Shown piece after piece: positions 7,694 to 16,248 of a stretch of 64,000 nucleotides of DNA. The position numbers and the translations under genes were made by a program. Position 1 is the stretch's first letter; every line of letters begins with the position of its first letter. Origin of the DNA: Streptomyces bicolor (GTDB lineage Bacteria; Actinomycetota; Actinomycetes; Streptomycetales; Streptomycetaceae); assembly GCF_000719285.1 (NCBI RefSeq), contig NZ_JOFS01000003.1:1-64000 (forward strand), in the 5' to 3' direction. The notes beneath the pieces are model-generated. The model saw only the letters and a program-made list of their open reading frames with translations. It had not been told where the DNA came from and did not search any database.

Positions 7694-9160
7694 TCACCGC
7701 CGTGCACCCTCCGGCTCCCCACCCGGCGGCAGCACCCCGCACAACGCCTCCAGCGCCGCCGTGTACGCGTGCTCCGAAGGCGTCGCAAAGCCCACGACCA
7801 AGCCGTCATGGACCGGAATTTCCGGCTCCGCCGCCTCCGGGTGGCGGAACTCGGCGAGGCCGTCCAGGGCGATGCCCTGCCAGCCGGCCGCCTTGACGAC
7901 GGAGCGCTCGGTGCCGGGCGGCAGCCGCAGTACGGCGTGCAGTCCTGCGGCGACACCCGTGACCTCGACCTGCGGCGCATGCGCGGCGAGCGCCGTGACC
8001 AGGCGGTCGCGGCGGCTCCGGTACCGCTGCCGCATGCGCCGTACATGACGGTCGTACGCCCCGGAGACGATGAGGTCGGCGAGGCTCAGCTGGTCGAGGA
8101 CGCTCGCCCACGCCTCGCGCTCGCCCTTGGCCGCGAGCACGCCGTCGACGTACCGCTCCGGCAGTACCATCCACCCGAGCCGCACCGCCGGCGACAGGCT
8201 CTTGCTGACCGAGCCGATGAAGATCACCCGCTCGGGATCGAGGCCCTGGACGGCGCCGACGGGCTTGCGGTCGTAGCGGAACTCACCGTCGTAGTCGTCC
8301 TCAAGGACCACACTCCCACGCGCGCGTGCCCAGTCGATCACCGCTGCGCGGCGCTCGGGATGCAGCGGGCCGCCGGTCGGGAACTGGTGCGCGGGTGTGA
8401 GCAGCACGGCCCGCTCACGCGCCAGCCGGTCGACGCGTGCTCCGTCCTCGTCGAGGGGGAGCGGTACGGTCCGTACGCCCGCGGCGGCGAGGAGTTCCCG
8501 GTGGAAGCCGAGCCCGTACGCCTCGACCGCCAGCGGCCCGCGCAGCACGCTGCCACCTTTCTCCTGGGAGAACAGCAGCCGCAGGGCGTGCGCGAAGCCG
8601 GAACAGATCACGATGCGGCCCGGCTCGGTGCGCACGCCGCGCGCGCGTGCCAGGTACTCGCTGAGCGCCTCCCGTAGTTCGACCCGTCCGGCGGGGTCCC
8701 CGGGCCCGAAGACCTCGCTCGGCGCCTGCTGCAGAGCCCGCCGGTAGGAGGCCAGCCAGGCCGCACGCGGGAACGCCGACGCGTCCGGGGTGCCCTGCCG
8801 CAGGTCGTGGTGAGGTCCACGCGCGCGTGGAGGTGCCTTACGGGGCACCCGCTCCGCCCGCCGAAGCGGTTCGGCACGTTCCGCCACCCTCGTGCCCGAG
8901 CCCTGCCGGGCGGTGAGCCAGCCCTCGGCGACCAGTTCCGCATACGCGTCGGCCACCGTGTTGCGGGCGACTCCGAGGTCCGCGGCGAGCGAACGGTAGG
9001 GCGGCAGCCTGGTGCCGGGAGCCAGCCGCCCACTGCGCACGGCCTCCCGCAACGCCCGGGTCAACGCGGCCCGCCGCCCGCCGGGCCCGGCCGATTCCGT
9101 CAGATCCAGATGCAGGTCGGCGCCGATCCGCTCCGCAGAATTGACCCATGACTTTGCCAT
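7694..9160 (-). CDS. MocR/PdxR-type GntR regulator with aminotransferase domain
   Basis: A 488-residue regulator of the MocR class. An N-terminal GntR winged helix spans about residues 20-90 (LREAVRSGRLAPGTRLPPYR, then RNTVADAYAEL and GSGTRVAE). A fold-type I aminotransferase domain follows, with YDGEFRYDRKPVGA and the PLP-lysine region GSVSKSLSPAVRLGW near residue 345. Such proteins sense PLP or PLP-amino acid adducts. ATG 9160 is chosen because it begins the conserved domain and leaves a 46-bp divergent promoter shared with the AhpD-like gene, which is the usual position for a MocR target. Control of that neighbour is an inference from this arrangement. The specific ligand is unknown. Confidence 0.88.
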   Translation of the reverse strand: MAKSWVNSAERIGADLHLDLTESAGPGGRRAALTRALREAVRSGRLAPGTRLPPYRSLAADLGVARNTVADAYAELVAEGWLTARQGSGTRVAERAEPLRRAERVPRKAPPRARGPHHDLRQGTPDASAFPRAAWLASYRRALQQAPSEVFGPGDPAGRVELREALSEYLARARGVRTEPGRIVICSGFAHALRLLFSQEKGGSVLRGPLAVEAYGLGFHRELLAAAGVRTVPLPLDEDGARVDRLARERAVLLTPAHQFPTGGPLHPERRAAVIDWARARGSVVLEDDYDGEFRYDRKPVGAVQGLDPERVIFIGSVSKSLSPAVRLGWMVLPERYVDGVLAAKGEREAWASVLDQLSLADLIVSGAYDRHVRRMRQRYRSRRDRLVTALAAHAPQVEVTGVAAGLHAVLRLPPGTERSVVKAAGWQGIALDGLAEFRHPEAAEPEIPVHDGLVVGFATPSEHAYTAALEALCGVLPPGGEPEGARR

Positions 9161-9206
9161 GGATTGCACCCTACCGTCGGTCTTTCGGGGCCGTAGCTTG
9201 GAGCGC

Positions 9207-9800
9207 ATGACGACGAACACGACTACTGCGCACGGAACTTCCGACATCGACTCCGGGGCCCGTTCCGGCATCGGCTCCGGAGCCGGCTCCGGTATCGGCT
9301 CCGGAACTGGCTCCGGCATCGACGCCGCCATCGCCGCCGCCGAGGCCGCGAGGACCCGCCTGGATTTCGCGAAGTCCGCCCCGAAGGTCTTCCGCGCCAT
9401 CGTCGGCTTCGACGCCGCCGCCCGCGAGGGCCTGGATCCGACCCTGGTCGAACTGATCCAGATCCGCGCCTCGCACCTCAACCACTGCGCCTACTGCCTC
9501 CACATGCACACCAACGACGCCCGCAAGGCCGGCGAGAGCGAGGACCGGCTGCACATGGTCGCGGTCTGGCGCGAGGCCCGGCACTTCTTCACCGAGAGGG
9601 AACAGGCGGCCCTGGCCCTGACGGAGGCGGTGACCCTGGTGGCCGACGGCGGGATCCCGGACGAGGTCTACAGCCAGGCGGCGGCCCACTTCGACGACGG
9701 GGAGCTGGCGCACGTACTGGCCCTGATCATGACGATCAACACCTGGAACAGGGTGGCGTTGGCTACGGGGAAAGTGGCGGGGACGGACGAGCGGAGGTAG
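9207..9800 (+). CDS. carboxymuconolactone decarboxylase/AhpD-like protein
   Basis: A 197-residue protein of the CMD/AhpD-like family. The redox motif HCAYCLHMHTNDAR (CxxCxxxH) lies near residues 92-105, followed by the helical ALTEAVTLV and NTWNRVALA segments. Members act as alkylhydroperoxidase-like thiol reductases or gamma-carboxymuconolactone decarboxylases; the CxxC points to the former. The first 35 residues are a Gly/Ser/Ile repeat (GSGIGSGTGSGID) encoded by a run of GGCTCCGGN units, longer than in usual members and probably an unstructured tail. ATG 9207 is preceded by GGAG. It is divergent from the MocR regulator, the likely controller. Confidence 0.87.
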   Translation: MTTNTTTAHGTSDIDSGARSGIGSGAGSGIGSGTGSGIDAAIAAAEAARTRLDFAKSAPKVFRAIVGFDAAAREGLDPTLVELIQIRASHLNHCAYCLHMHTNDARKAGESEDRLHMVAVWREARHFFTEREQAALALTEAVTLVADGGIPDEVYSQAAAHFDDGELAHVLALIMTINTWNRVALATGKVAGTDERR

Positions 9801-9876
9801 CGGAGACGCAGGCTTCGCGCGCCGTCGGCGGCCCGGCACTGTGCGGCTTGCTTCCTTTGTCGGTCAACCATGAGTC

Positions 9877-9946
9877 CGCCGCAACGGCCCGCCGCAACGG
9901 CCGCCACCACGGCCCGGAACGACGGCCCGGAATGACGGCCCGGCCG
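9877..9946. repeat. 13-bp tandem repeats in the convergent intergenic gap
   Basis: CGCCGCAACGGCC occurs twice in tandem (9877-9902). ACGGCCCGGAAYG then occurs twice with a partial third copy (9909-9946). The array lies between the stops of the AhpD-like gene and gltD. No function is evident. Confidence 0.6.
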
Positions 9947-9978
9947 TGCCGAACTCGCCGGAACCGCCCCCGCATTCC

Positions 9979-11466
9979 TCAAACGGTCATGGGCCGGTCA
10001 TACGGCGAGATCGGTGCCGGCAGCCTCGAGCTCCCCGTCAGGTAGTGGTCGACGGCCGCCGCCACCGCCCGCCCCTCGGCGATCGCCCACACGATGAGCG
10101 ACTGCCCCCGGGCGGCGTCCCCCGCGGCGAACACCCCGGGCACGTTCGTGGCGAAGCCGGCATCCCGCGTGATCGTGCCGCGAGGCTCCATCTCCAGCCC
10201 GAGCTGCTCGATCAGCCCGTCCTCCCGGTCGGGGCCGGTGAAGCCGAGGGCGAGCAGCACGAGGTCGGCGGGCAGTGTCCGCCCGGTGCCCGGCATCGGG
10301 CGGCGCTGCGCGTCCACCTCGACCAGGTGCAGCGACCGTACGTGCCCGTCGGCGTCACCCGTGAAGCGGAGCGTGGACGCCGCGAACAGCCGCGCGTCCG
10401 CGTCCGCCGCCGGCGCCGTCTCCAGATCACGCGCCTCCTCGTGCGCCGCCGACAGGCGGTAGATCTTCGGATACGTCGGCCAGGGCTCGGCCGCCTCGTC
10501 CCGCTCGGCGCCCGGCTGGGCGTAGATGTCCAACTGGGTCACGGACGCGGCACCCTCCCGCACGGCCGTGCCCAGGCAGTCGGCCCCGGTGTCCCCGCCG
10601 CCGACGATGACGACGTGCTTCCCGGCGGCGGACATCGGGGAGCTCTCCAGGTCCCCCTCGCACACCCGGTTGGCCAGCGGCAGATACTCCATCGCCTGCT
10701 GGATGCCGCTCAACTCCCGTCCTGAAACGGGCAGTTCACGCCAGGCCGTGGCTCCCGTGGCGATCACCACGGCGTCGTAGCGCGACCGCAGGTCGGCCGC
10801 TCCGACGTCCCGGCCGACCACCGTCGACGTACGGAACTTCGTCCCCTCGGCCCGCATCTGCTCGATCCGCCGCTCCAGATGGTGCTTCTCCATCTTGAAC
10901 TCGGGGATGCCGTACCGCATCAGCCCGCCGATCCGGTCGTCCTTCTCGTACACGGCGACCGTGTGCCCCGCCCGGGTCAGCTGCTGCGCCGCCGCGAGCC
11001 CCGTGGGCCCCGACCCGACGACCGCGACCGTCCGCCCGGACAGCCGATCCGGCGGCCGAGGCGGAGCGAACCCGTCCTCCCAGGCCCGGTCCGCGATGGC
11101 GCACTCGACGTTCTTGATGGTGACGGCCGGCTGATTGATCGCGAGCACGCACCCGGCCTCACAGGGCGCCGGACACAACCGCCCGGTGAACTCGGGGAAG
11201 TTGTTCGTCGCGTGCAGCCGATCCGCCGCCGCCCGCCAGTCCTCCCTCGACACCAGGTCGTTCCACTCGGGGATCAGGTTGCCCAGAGGACAGGCGTCGT
11301 GGCAGAACGGTATGCCGCAGTCCATGCAACGATCGGCCTGCTTGCTGATGATCGGCAGCAGCGCCCCTGGGACGTACACCTCGTCCCAGTCCTTGACCCG
11401 CTCCTCGACGGGCCGGCGCGGCCAGTCCTGGCGGGGGGTGGTCATGAAGCCCTTGGGATCGGCCAT
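9979..11466 (-). CDS. gltD: glutamate synthase, small (beta) subunit
   Basis: A 495-residue FAD- and NAD(P)H-binding subunit of NADPH-GOGAT, which passes electrons to the large subunit for 2-oxoglutarate plus glutamine to glutamate. The N-terminal Fe-S region shows CMDCGIPFCHDACPLGN and CPAPCEAGC. Two Rossmann motifs follow, VAVVGSGPTGLAAA near residue 148 and VVIVGGGDTGADC near 290, and a C-terminal VFAAGDAARG. ATG 11466 has AGGAA 8 nt upstream and begins MADPKGF as expected; an ORF start at 11535 would add an unneeded leader. The large-subunit gene gltB is not next to it on either side, so it may be a second, unlinked copy or the partner lies elsewhere. Confidence 0.93.
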   Translation of the reverse strand: MADPKGFMTTPRQDWPRRPVEERVKDWDEVYVPGALLPIISKQADRCMDCGIPFCHDACPLGNLIPEWNDLVSREDWRAAADRLHATNNFPEFTGRLCPAPCEAGCVLAINQPAVTIKNVECAIADRAWEDGFAPPRPPDRLSGRTVAVVGSGPTGLAAAQQLTRAGHTVAVYEKDDRIGGLMRYGIPEFKMEKHHLERRIEQMRAEGTKFRTSTVVGRDVGAADLRSRYDAVVIATGATAWRELPVSGRELSGIQQAMEYLPLANRVCEGDLESSPMSAAGKHVVIVGGGDTGADCLGTAVREGAASVTQLDIYAQPGAERDEAAEPWPTYPKIYRLSAAHEEARDLETAPAADADARLFAASTLRFTGDADGHVRSLHLVEVDAQRRPMPGTGRTLPADLVLLALGFTGPDREDGLIEQLGLEMEPRGTITRDAGFATNVPGVFAAGDAARGQSLIVWAIAEGRAVAAAVDHYLTGSSRLPAPISPYDRPMTV

Positions 11467-11631
11467 GGCCGTCTTCCTCGCGTGCGCATGTGACGTGTTG
11501 GAGCCGTGCGTCATCGGGCGGCACTCTTCCCGCAACGATACGTCCCACCGGCCACGTACGCAGGGTGGGGGACAGCGCTTTCTCCCCGGCTTTCCCGCGG
11601 ATTCCCTCCCGGCTCGGTCCGCGCCCGCGCG

Positions 11632-12111
11632 TCAGCTGATCGCCAGGACGTACGACACCGTCGCGGCGGCCGAGGCGACCATGCGGACGTGGTTCCACGC
11701 CGTCCACTCGCGCACGTACGTCGGCCAGTAGTCGGCCGCCTCAGGAGTGCCCGGGTCGAGCTTGAGCAGCGTGTCGTTGCGGGGGACGTTCGCCACCATG
11801 GTCACCCCGAACGACCCGAACAGATACAGCCCGCTGCCCAGCAGCAGTTCCACCGTGCCCTCGTCCGGCCACAGCACGAACGTCACCACGGCGATCACCG
11901 CGCACAGCACCGCCGACCCGAGGAACACCAGCATGAACGCCGGCGTCAACGCCGTCACATTGATCGCCTTCATCGCGGCCACGCCCTGCGCCGGCGGCAG
12001 CGCGGCCAGCCCACGCATCACGAAGGTCGAGAAAGCGCAGAAGACCCCCGCCACGAGACCGGTGCCCACCACGCCGATCACCACGAGCACGAAGTACGGC
12101 CCATCAATCAT
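11632..12111 (-). CDS. DUF1772 (anthrone-oxygenase-like) membrane protein
   Basis: A 159-residue protein with four predicted membrane helices (around residues 5-30, 52-75, 83-105 and 140-159) and the family features FSTFVMRGLAALP and NVPRND followed by W..Y..WT.WNHVR. DUF1772 includes fungal anthrone oxygenases and many bacterial proteins without assigned reactions. ATG 12111 is preferred over the ORF start at 12162 because the first helix begins right after it, with GGAG 11 nt upstream. It stands alone; a half palindrome ACCTCAAG around 12165-12172 may belong to its promoter. Confidence 0.8.
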   Translation of the reverse strand: MIDGPYFVLVVIGVVGTGLVAGVFCAFSTFVMRGLAALPPAQGVAAMKAINVTALTPAFMLVFLGSAVLCAVIAVVTFVLWPDEGTVELLLGSGLYLFGSFGVTMVANVPRNDTLLKLDPGTPEAADYWPTYVREWTAWNHVRMVASAAATVSYVLAIS

Positions 12112-12539
12112 GTCAACGTCAACTCCCCGTATCCCGCCGAGATCCTTCCCGGCCCGGCCCATCTGTCACCTCAAGTGAAACCCTGAACGAGAACGGTCAC
12201 CATGGCCGAGCGACGCGGGCACATACGCGAGCGTCCAGCCGGACGAGGCCCTGGCGCCGCGCCTTGAGGAACGGCACTGTGGGCGGCCGTTGGGTGTCCG
12301 AGGCCTGGCCGGCTGGTGCGTGTCGCCTGCCCGGCGCGTCCGCGTCCGCCACGCCCCTCCGCCTGCCGGTCTTGCCCGCCCGGCTTTCCCGACCGCCGGT
12401 CTGCGGTCCGCCTGCCCGGCCGACCCGCGCCGGCACGGCGGGCGTACGCATCCCGAGTGCGCCCTGCGTGGGCGGGTCCCGTCGGCATCGGCCGTTGCCG
12501 AGTCCGTCGACCGAAGGGACCCACCGAAGAGGATCACCG
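12112..12539. other. gene-free stretch between DUF1772 and DUF2293 genes
   Basis: A 428-bp interval. The open frames here are out of character with the neighbouring genes (Arg/Gly/Pro-only composition) and none matches a family I know. The first 70 bp probably contain the DUF1772 promoter; I see nothing recognisable in the rest. Confidence 0.4.
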
Positions 12540-13238
12540 TCAGCCGGCGGCCTCCGACACCTCGGCCCGCCACGCCCGCAACGTCGTCTCCACCGCTGCT
12601 GCGATCCGCCGCCGAGCCTCGTGCCGTGGCATCCCGCCCATCAGCAACTGGTCGTACGAGGTGTCCAGATGCCGTACGGACGCCACGACCGCCGACGTCA
12701 CCGCCCCTTCGGACAACGCCCGCCCCGCCGCACTCCGCCCCACGCGTCCGCTGCCCCGCACCGACGCATGCCCCGCGATGTCCCGCGCCCGCTCCACCGG
12801 ACACCCCGGGAACAGCCGCAGTATCTCCGCCGCGAACGCTTCCGCGAGCCGCACGTCCTCCCGCTCCCGCCGCCGCGCGTCCCGCACCCGGCGCCGCCGC
12901 CGGGCCTCCGCGTCCGCCAGACACCGCCGCTCGGCCCTGGCGAGCGCCGCCTCCTCGACGAGCACGCCCTGCCGCTCGTAACGGCTTCTGCGCCGGTTGA
13001 ACCGTACGACCACCGCCGACAGCGCACTCTCCTCCCGTGACCGACGCGTCAGCGCCGTGTCGCCGCGCGGCAGGAACACCAGATGCCCGAGATCGGCACA
13101 GTCGAGACAGCGTGGCGCCCCGTCCTCCAGCACGAGCATCTGCAACGGCCCCGCATGACACTCCGCACAGTGCCGCCGCTTGACGGGCTGAACCACCAGA
13201 AGGCCGGTACGGTGCGGGGTAGTTGCGAGGTGCGCCAT
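12540..13238 (-). CDS. DUF2293 domain protein
   Basis: A 232-residue protein. The N-terminal part has a two-cysteine-pair motif (CAECHAG, then CLDCADLGH) that looks like a zinc ribbon, followed by LPRGDTALTRRSR and VVVRFNRRRSRYERQGVLVE. A long Arg/Ala/Glu-rich coiled segment follows, and the C-terminal DUF2293 domain contains FPGCPVERA, HASVRGSGRVGRSAAGR and ASVRHLDTSYD. ATG 13238 is preferred over the ORF start at 13421 because family members begin just before the cysteine motif. The conserved HxSxRGSGRVGRS segment suggests nucleic-acid binding, but no function is known. Confidence 0.82.
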   Translation of the reverse strand: MAHLATTPHRTGLLVVQPVKRRHCAECHAGPLQMLVLEDGAPRCLDCADLGHLVFLPRGDTALTRRSREESALSAVVVRFNRRRSRYERQGVLVEEAALARAERRCLADAEARRRRRVRDARRREREDVRLAEAFAAEILRLFPGCPVERARDIAGHASVRGSGRVGRSAAGRALSEGAVTSAVVASVRHLDTSYDQLLMGGMPRHEARRRIAAAVETTLRAWRAEVSEAAG

Positions 13239-13462
13239 ACCCGGTTCATTCCCCTCGGGGCGGGCCTGGGGAACTACCCGACGCGGACCGGAAACTGCCT
13301 GATCGGGAGCGGTGTGCGGTTTGATCGATTCGGGTGGGCAGCTCGCTCGGGTCAGGTGAGTGGCCTGGTCGGTCTGTGATGTCGAGCCGATCGAGCTCGC
13401 CCCCTTCTTGGCGCCCCGCACCCCGCACCACCCCGACCACCCCTTGTCGCATCATGGGTCCT

Positions 13463-14095
13463 GTGCGACTCGAAGCGATCACCTGGGAGCGGCTCGGCGA
13501 CCGGCTGGCCGAGCGGCTGCTCGACCGGAAACCGGCCGACGGCAGCCCCTGGCCGCGTGTCGCCTTCGACGGCGCCCCGGCGGCCCGGCCGGGAGACCTC
13601 GCGGAGCGGGTCGGCGAGGCGCTGCGCGTACGCGGACGCCCCTCGCTCTGTGTCGGCACGGAGGGCTTCCTGCGCCCGGCCTCGGTTCGGCTGGAGTACG
13701 GCCACCAGGATGTGGACGCCTATTACGACGGCTGGTTCGACACCGGTGCCCTGTGGCGCGAGGTCTTCGGCCCGCTCGAGCCCGGCGGTGACGGTCGCGT
13801 CCTGCCTGACCTGTGGGACCCGGAGACCGACCGGGCGACCCGCAGTCCTTACGTCCAACTCCCGCCCGGTGGCTTCCTGTTGATGCATGGTCCCCTCCTG
13901 ATGCGCCACTGGTTCCCCTTCGACCTGACCGTCCACGTCCTCCTCTCACCCGGCGCCCTGCGTCGCCGTACCCCCGAGGCCGAGCACTGGACCCTCCCCG
14001 CCTTCGAGCGCTACGACAACGAGACCGATCCGGCCGGTACCGCCGACGTCCTGGTGCGCGCCGACGATCCGCGGCACCCGGCGTGGAACGGCTGA
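13463..14095 (+). CDS. uridine-kinase-like P-loop protein
   Basis: About 210 residues, of the actinobacterial uridine kinase-like family. Conserved parts are RLEAITWERLGDRLA at the N-terminus, VAFDGAPAA at the P-loop position, RPASVRLEYG, DVDAYYDGWFDTGALWREVF and LLMHGPLLMRHWFPFDL. The P-loop position lacks the GK(S/T) lysine, as I recall for this subgroup, so kinase activity is doubtful. GTG 13463 matches where the family begins; ATG 13454 three codons earlier is equally possible and there is no clear Shine-Dalgarno. It is divergent from the DUF2293 gene. Confidence 0.72.
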   Translation: MRLEAITWERLGDRLAERLLDRKPADGSPWPRVAFDGAPAARPGDLAERVGEALRVRGRPSLCVGTEGFLRPASVRLEYGHQDVDAYYDGWFDTGALWREVFGPLEPGGDGRVLPDLWDPETDRATRSPYVQLPPGGFLLMHGPLLMRHWFPFDLTVHVLLSPGALRRRTPEAEHWTLPAFERYDNETDPAGTADVLVRADDPRHPAWNG

Positions 14096-14103
14096 GCCCT
14101 CCA

Positions 14104-14160
14104 CGAGTGATCCGATCTCCTTCGACGACTCCGTCCGCTCCCTGCTCGACGGGAAGAACT
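14104..14160 (+). pseudogene. remnant of a PPOX-class flavin/F420 oxidoreductase N-terminus
   Basis: In one frame this stretch reads SDPISFDDSVRSLLDGKNF, which closely resembles the first residues of pyridoxamine-phosphate-oxidase-like F420-dependent proteins. There is no start codon (ACG stands where ATG would be expected one codon upstream). After KNF the similarity ends, although the frame stays open. The remaining 160 bp to the CBS gene contain nothing else recognisable. The identification is by memory of the family motif. Confidence 0.4.
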
Positions 14161-14322
14161 TCTACGACGGTGCGCTTATCGGCCTGATCGCCCCCGTCGC
14201 CGGTGGCCGTCACCGCTCGGTTCCGGGTGCACGCACGGGACGGCGCGGCGAGAATGAAGGGCGCCGGGACTTAGCGGTGCGTCCCGCGCCGCGCCGGCCG
14301 TCCGGCATCGGGAGGTACTCCA

Positions 14323-14760
14323 ATGACCACTGCCGGAGACATCATGCACCGTGGCGCCCAGTGGATCCCCGCCCACGAGACCCTGGACCGCGCCGCCCAG
14401 CTCATGCGTGAGCTGGGCGTCGGAGCCCTGCCCATCAGCGATCAGAACGAACGGCTCTGCGGGATCCTCACCGACCGCGACATCGTCATCGGCTGCGTGG
14501 CCATGGGCCGCGACCCGAGCAAGGTCACCGCCGGCGAGATGGCCCAGGGCACCCCGCGCTGGATCGACGCGAACGCCGACATCAGTGACGTGCTCCGGGA
14601 AATGAAGGAGCACCAGATCCGCCGGCTTCCCGTCATCGACAACAAGCGCCTGGTCGGCATGATCAGCGAGGCTGATCTGGCCCAGCACCTGTCGGAGGGC
14701 CAGATCGGACAGTGGGCCGAGAGCGTCTACGCCAGGACCGCGGCGCCGACGACGCACTGA
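14323..14760 (+). CDS. CBS-domain protein
   Basis: A 145-residue protein of two tandem CBS domains. The first spans about residues 5-60 (IMHRGAQWIPAHETLDRA and LCGILTDRDIVIG), the second about 68-130 (MAQGTPRWIDANADI and RRLPVIDNKRLVGMISEADLA). CBS pairs bind adenosine nucleotides or NAD and act as energy or redox sensors; in Streptomyces, stand-alone two-CBS proteins of this size are common stress proteins. ATG 14323 has GGGAGGT 7 nt upstream. It is monocistronic and convergent with corA. The partner it regulates is unknown. Confidence 0.87.
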   Translation: MTTAGDIMHRGAQWIPAHETLDRAAQLMRELGVGALPISDQNERLCGILTDRDIVIGCVAMGRDPSKVTAGEMAQGTPRWIDANADISDVLREMKEHQIRRLPVIDNKRLVGMISEADLAQHLSEGQIGQWAESVYARTAAPTTH

Positions 14761-14851
14761 CGCGGCGAACGCCCCACCCTCACCTCCAGTGCCGTCCTCG
14801 GCCGGCCGACCGTGCCGGTCGGGGACGCACCGGAGCAGCCCAAATCAGGCG

Positions 14852-15979
14852 TCAGAGCCATCCGTTGCGCCGGAAGCCCCGGTAGAGGACCACGCACGCG
14901 ACGGATATCACCGCTATGACCAGCGGATAGCCGAACGTCCAGCGCAACTCCGGCATGTAGTCGAAGTTCATCCCGTACACCCCGCACACCATCGTCGGTA
15001 CGGCGATGATCGCGGCCCAGGCCGTGATCTTCCGCATGTCCTCGTTCTGCGCGACGGTGACCTGCGCCAGGTGCGCCTGCAGGATCGAGTTCAGCAGTTC
15101 GTCGAAGGCGGCTATCTGCTCCTTGGCCCGCAGCAGATGGTCGGACACGTCGCGGAAGTAGGCCTGTATCTCCGGCTCCACCACCCGGATCGGCAGCGTG
15201 GCCAGGTCCTCGAGCGGTCGGCTGAGCGGGACGACGGCCCGCTTCAGCTCCAGGAGCTCCCGCTTGAGCTGGTAGATCCGCCCCGGGTCGGCCCGCGCGC
15301 CGTTCGCCGCGAACACATCCGTCTCGACCTCGTCGATGTCCTCCTGCACGGAGTCGGTGACGCTCAGATAGTCGTCGACCACATGGTCCGCGATCGCGTG
15401 CAGCACCGCCGCCGGCCCCTTGGCGAGCTGCTCGGGGTTCGACTCCAGCTCCTCGCGCAACGGCCCCAGGGAGCCGTGCCGCCCATGCCGCACGGTGATC
15501 ACGAAGTCCTGGCCGACGAACACCATGATCTCGCCGGTGTTCACCACCTCGCTCGTCGCCGTGAGTTTCTCGTGCTCGACGTAGCAGACGGTCTTGAACA
15601 CGGCGAACAGCGTCTCGTCGTAGCGCTCCAGCTTCGGCCGCTGATGCGCCTCGACCGCGTCCTCGACCGCCAGCGGATGCAGAGAGAAGAGTTCGGCGAT
15701 GCCCGCGAACTCCTGGTCCGTCGGTTCATGGAGGCCCAGCCAGACGAACCCGCCCCCGCGTTTGCGCATCCGCTGCACGACGTCTACCAGATCGCCGTTC
15801 TCCTGGACCCGCACGCCGTCCCGATACGTCACGCAGTTCACCACGGAGGAGCCCAGCGGGGACCTGGCGGGATGGCTGAGGTCGACACGAGGGCGCCGTC
15901 GAGCCAGCCGTGCCACCCTGCGGAGGCTGCCGACCTTGTCGAGGCCCGTGACCTTCCGCAGATTCCCTGCCATGGACAT
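14852..15979 (-). CDS. corA: CorA-family Mg2+/Co2+ transporter
   Basis: A 375-residue divalent cation channel. The large cytoplasmic N-terminal domain contains FVWLGLHEP, HPLAVEDAVEAHQRPKLERY and a long helical region (residues 190-290). Two C-terminal membrane helices follow with the signature YGMNF between them, and a basic tail RGFRRNGWL. ATG 15979 (MSMAGN) has AAGGAG 6 nt upstream; a much longer open frame to 16483 exists but lacks a ribosome site and family support. It functions as a homopentamer taking up Mg2+ according to family knowledge. No M-box-like leader is seen in the 270 bp before the divergent methyltransferase. Confidence 0.9.
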   Translation of the reverse strand: MSMAGNLRKVTGLDKVGSLRRVARLARRRPRVDLSHPARSPLGSSVVNCVTYRDGVRVQENGDLVDVVQRMRKRGGGFVWLGLHEPTDQEFAGIAELFSLHPLAVEDAVEAHQRPKLERYDETLFAVFKTVCYVEHEKLTATSEVVNTGEIMVFVGQDFVITVRHGRHGSLGPLREELESNPEQLAKGPAAVLHAIADHVVDDYLSVTDSVQEDIDEVETDVFAANGARADPGRIYQLKRELLELKRAVVPLSRPLEDLATLPIRVVEPEIQAYFRDVSDHLLRAKEQIAAFDELLNSILQAHLAQVTVAQNEDMRKITAWAAIIAVPTMVCGVYGMNFDYMPELRWTFGYPLVIAVISVACVVLYRGFRRNGWL

Positions 15980-16248
15980 CTGGATCTCCTTGCGTGGATC
16001 CTCGCGCCGCATTTCTGCGCCCTGGCTGGCCAGTTTGCCAGTTGGGGGTGAGCTGCGGGTAAGCCTGTGGGAGTACGGGATTCCGCTTTGTTCCCGCCTG
16101 TGGATGAAGGGCTTTGCCCAGGTTGCCGTGCGGAGTGGGCGTGATTCGGCGTGGATGGTCGGCGCGGGAGCAGGGCGGGCGGAATTCGCGTCCATCCCGC
16201 CGAGCGTCGACCGCTTCCGGCAAACAAGGCAAATGGGATGATCTCGGC

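Noticed and set aside
12166..12540. Possible small genes in the DUF1772-DUF2293 gap
   Set aside because: No motif, no ribosome site, conflicting frames; kept only as a gene-free stretch.
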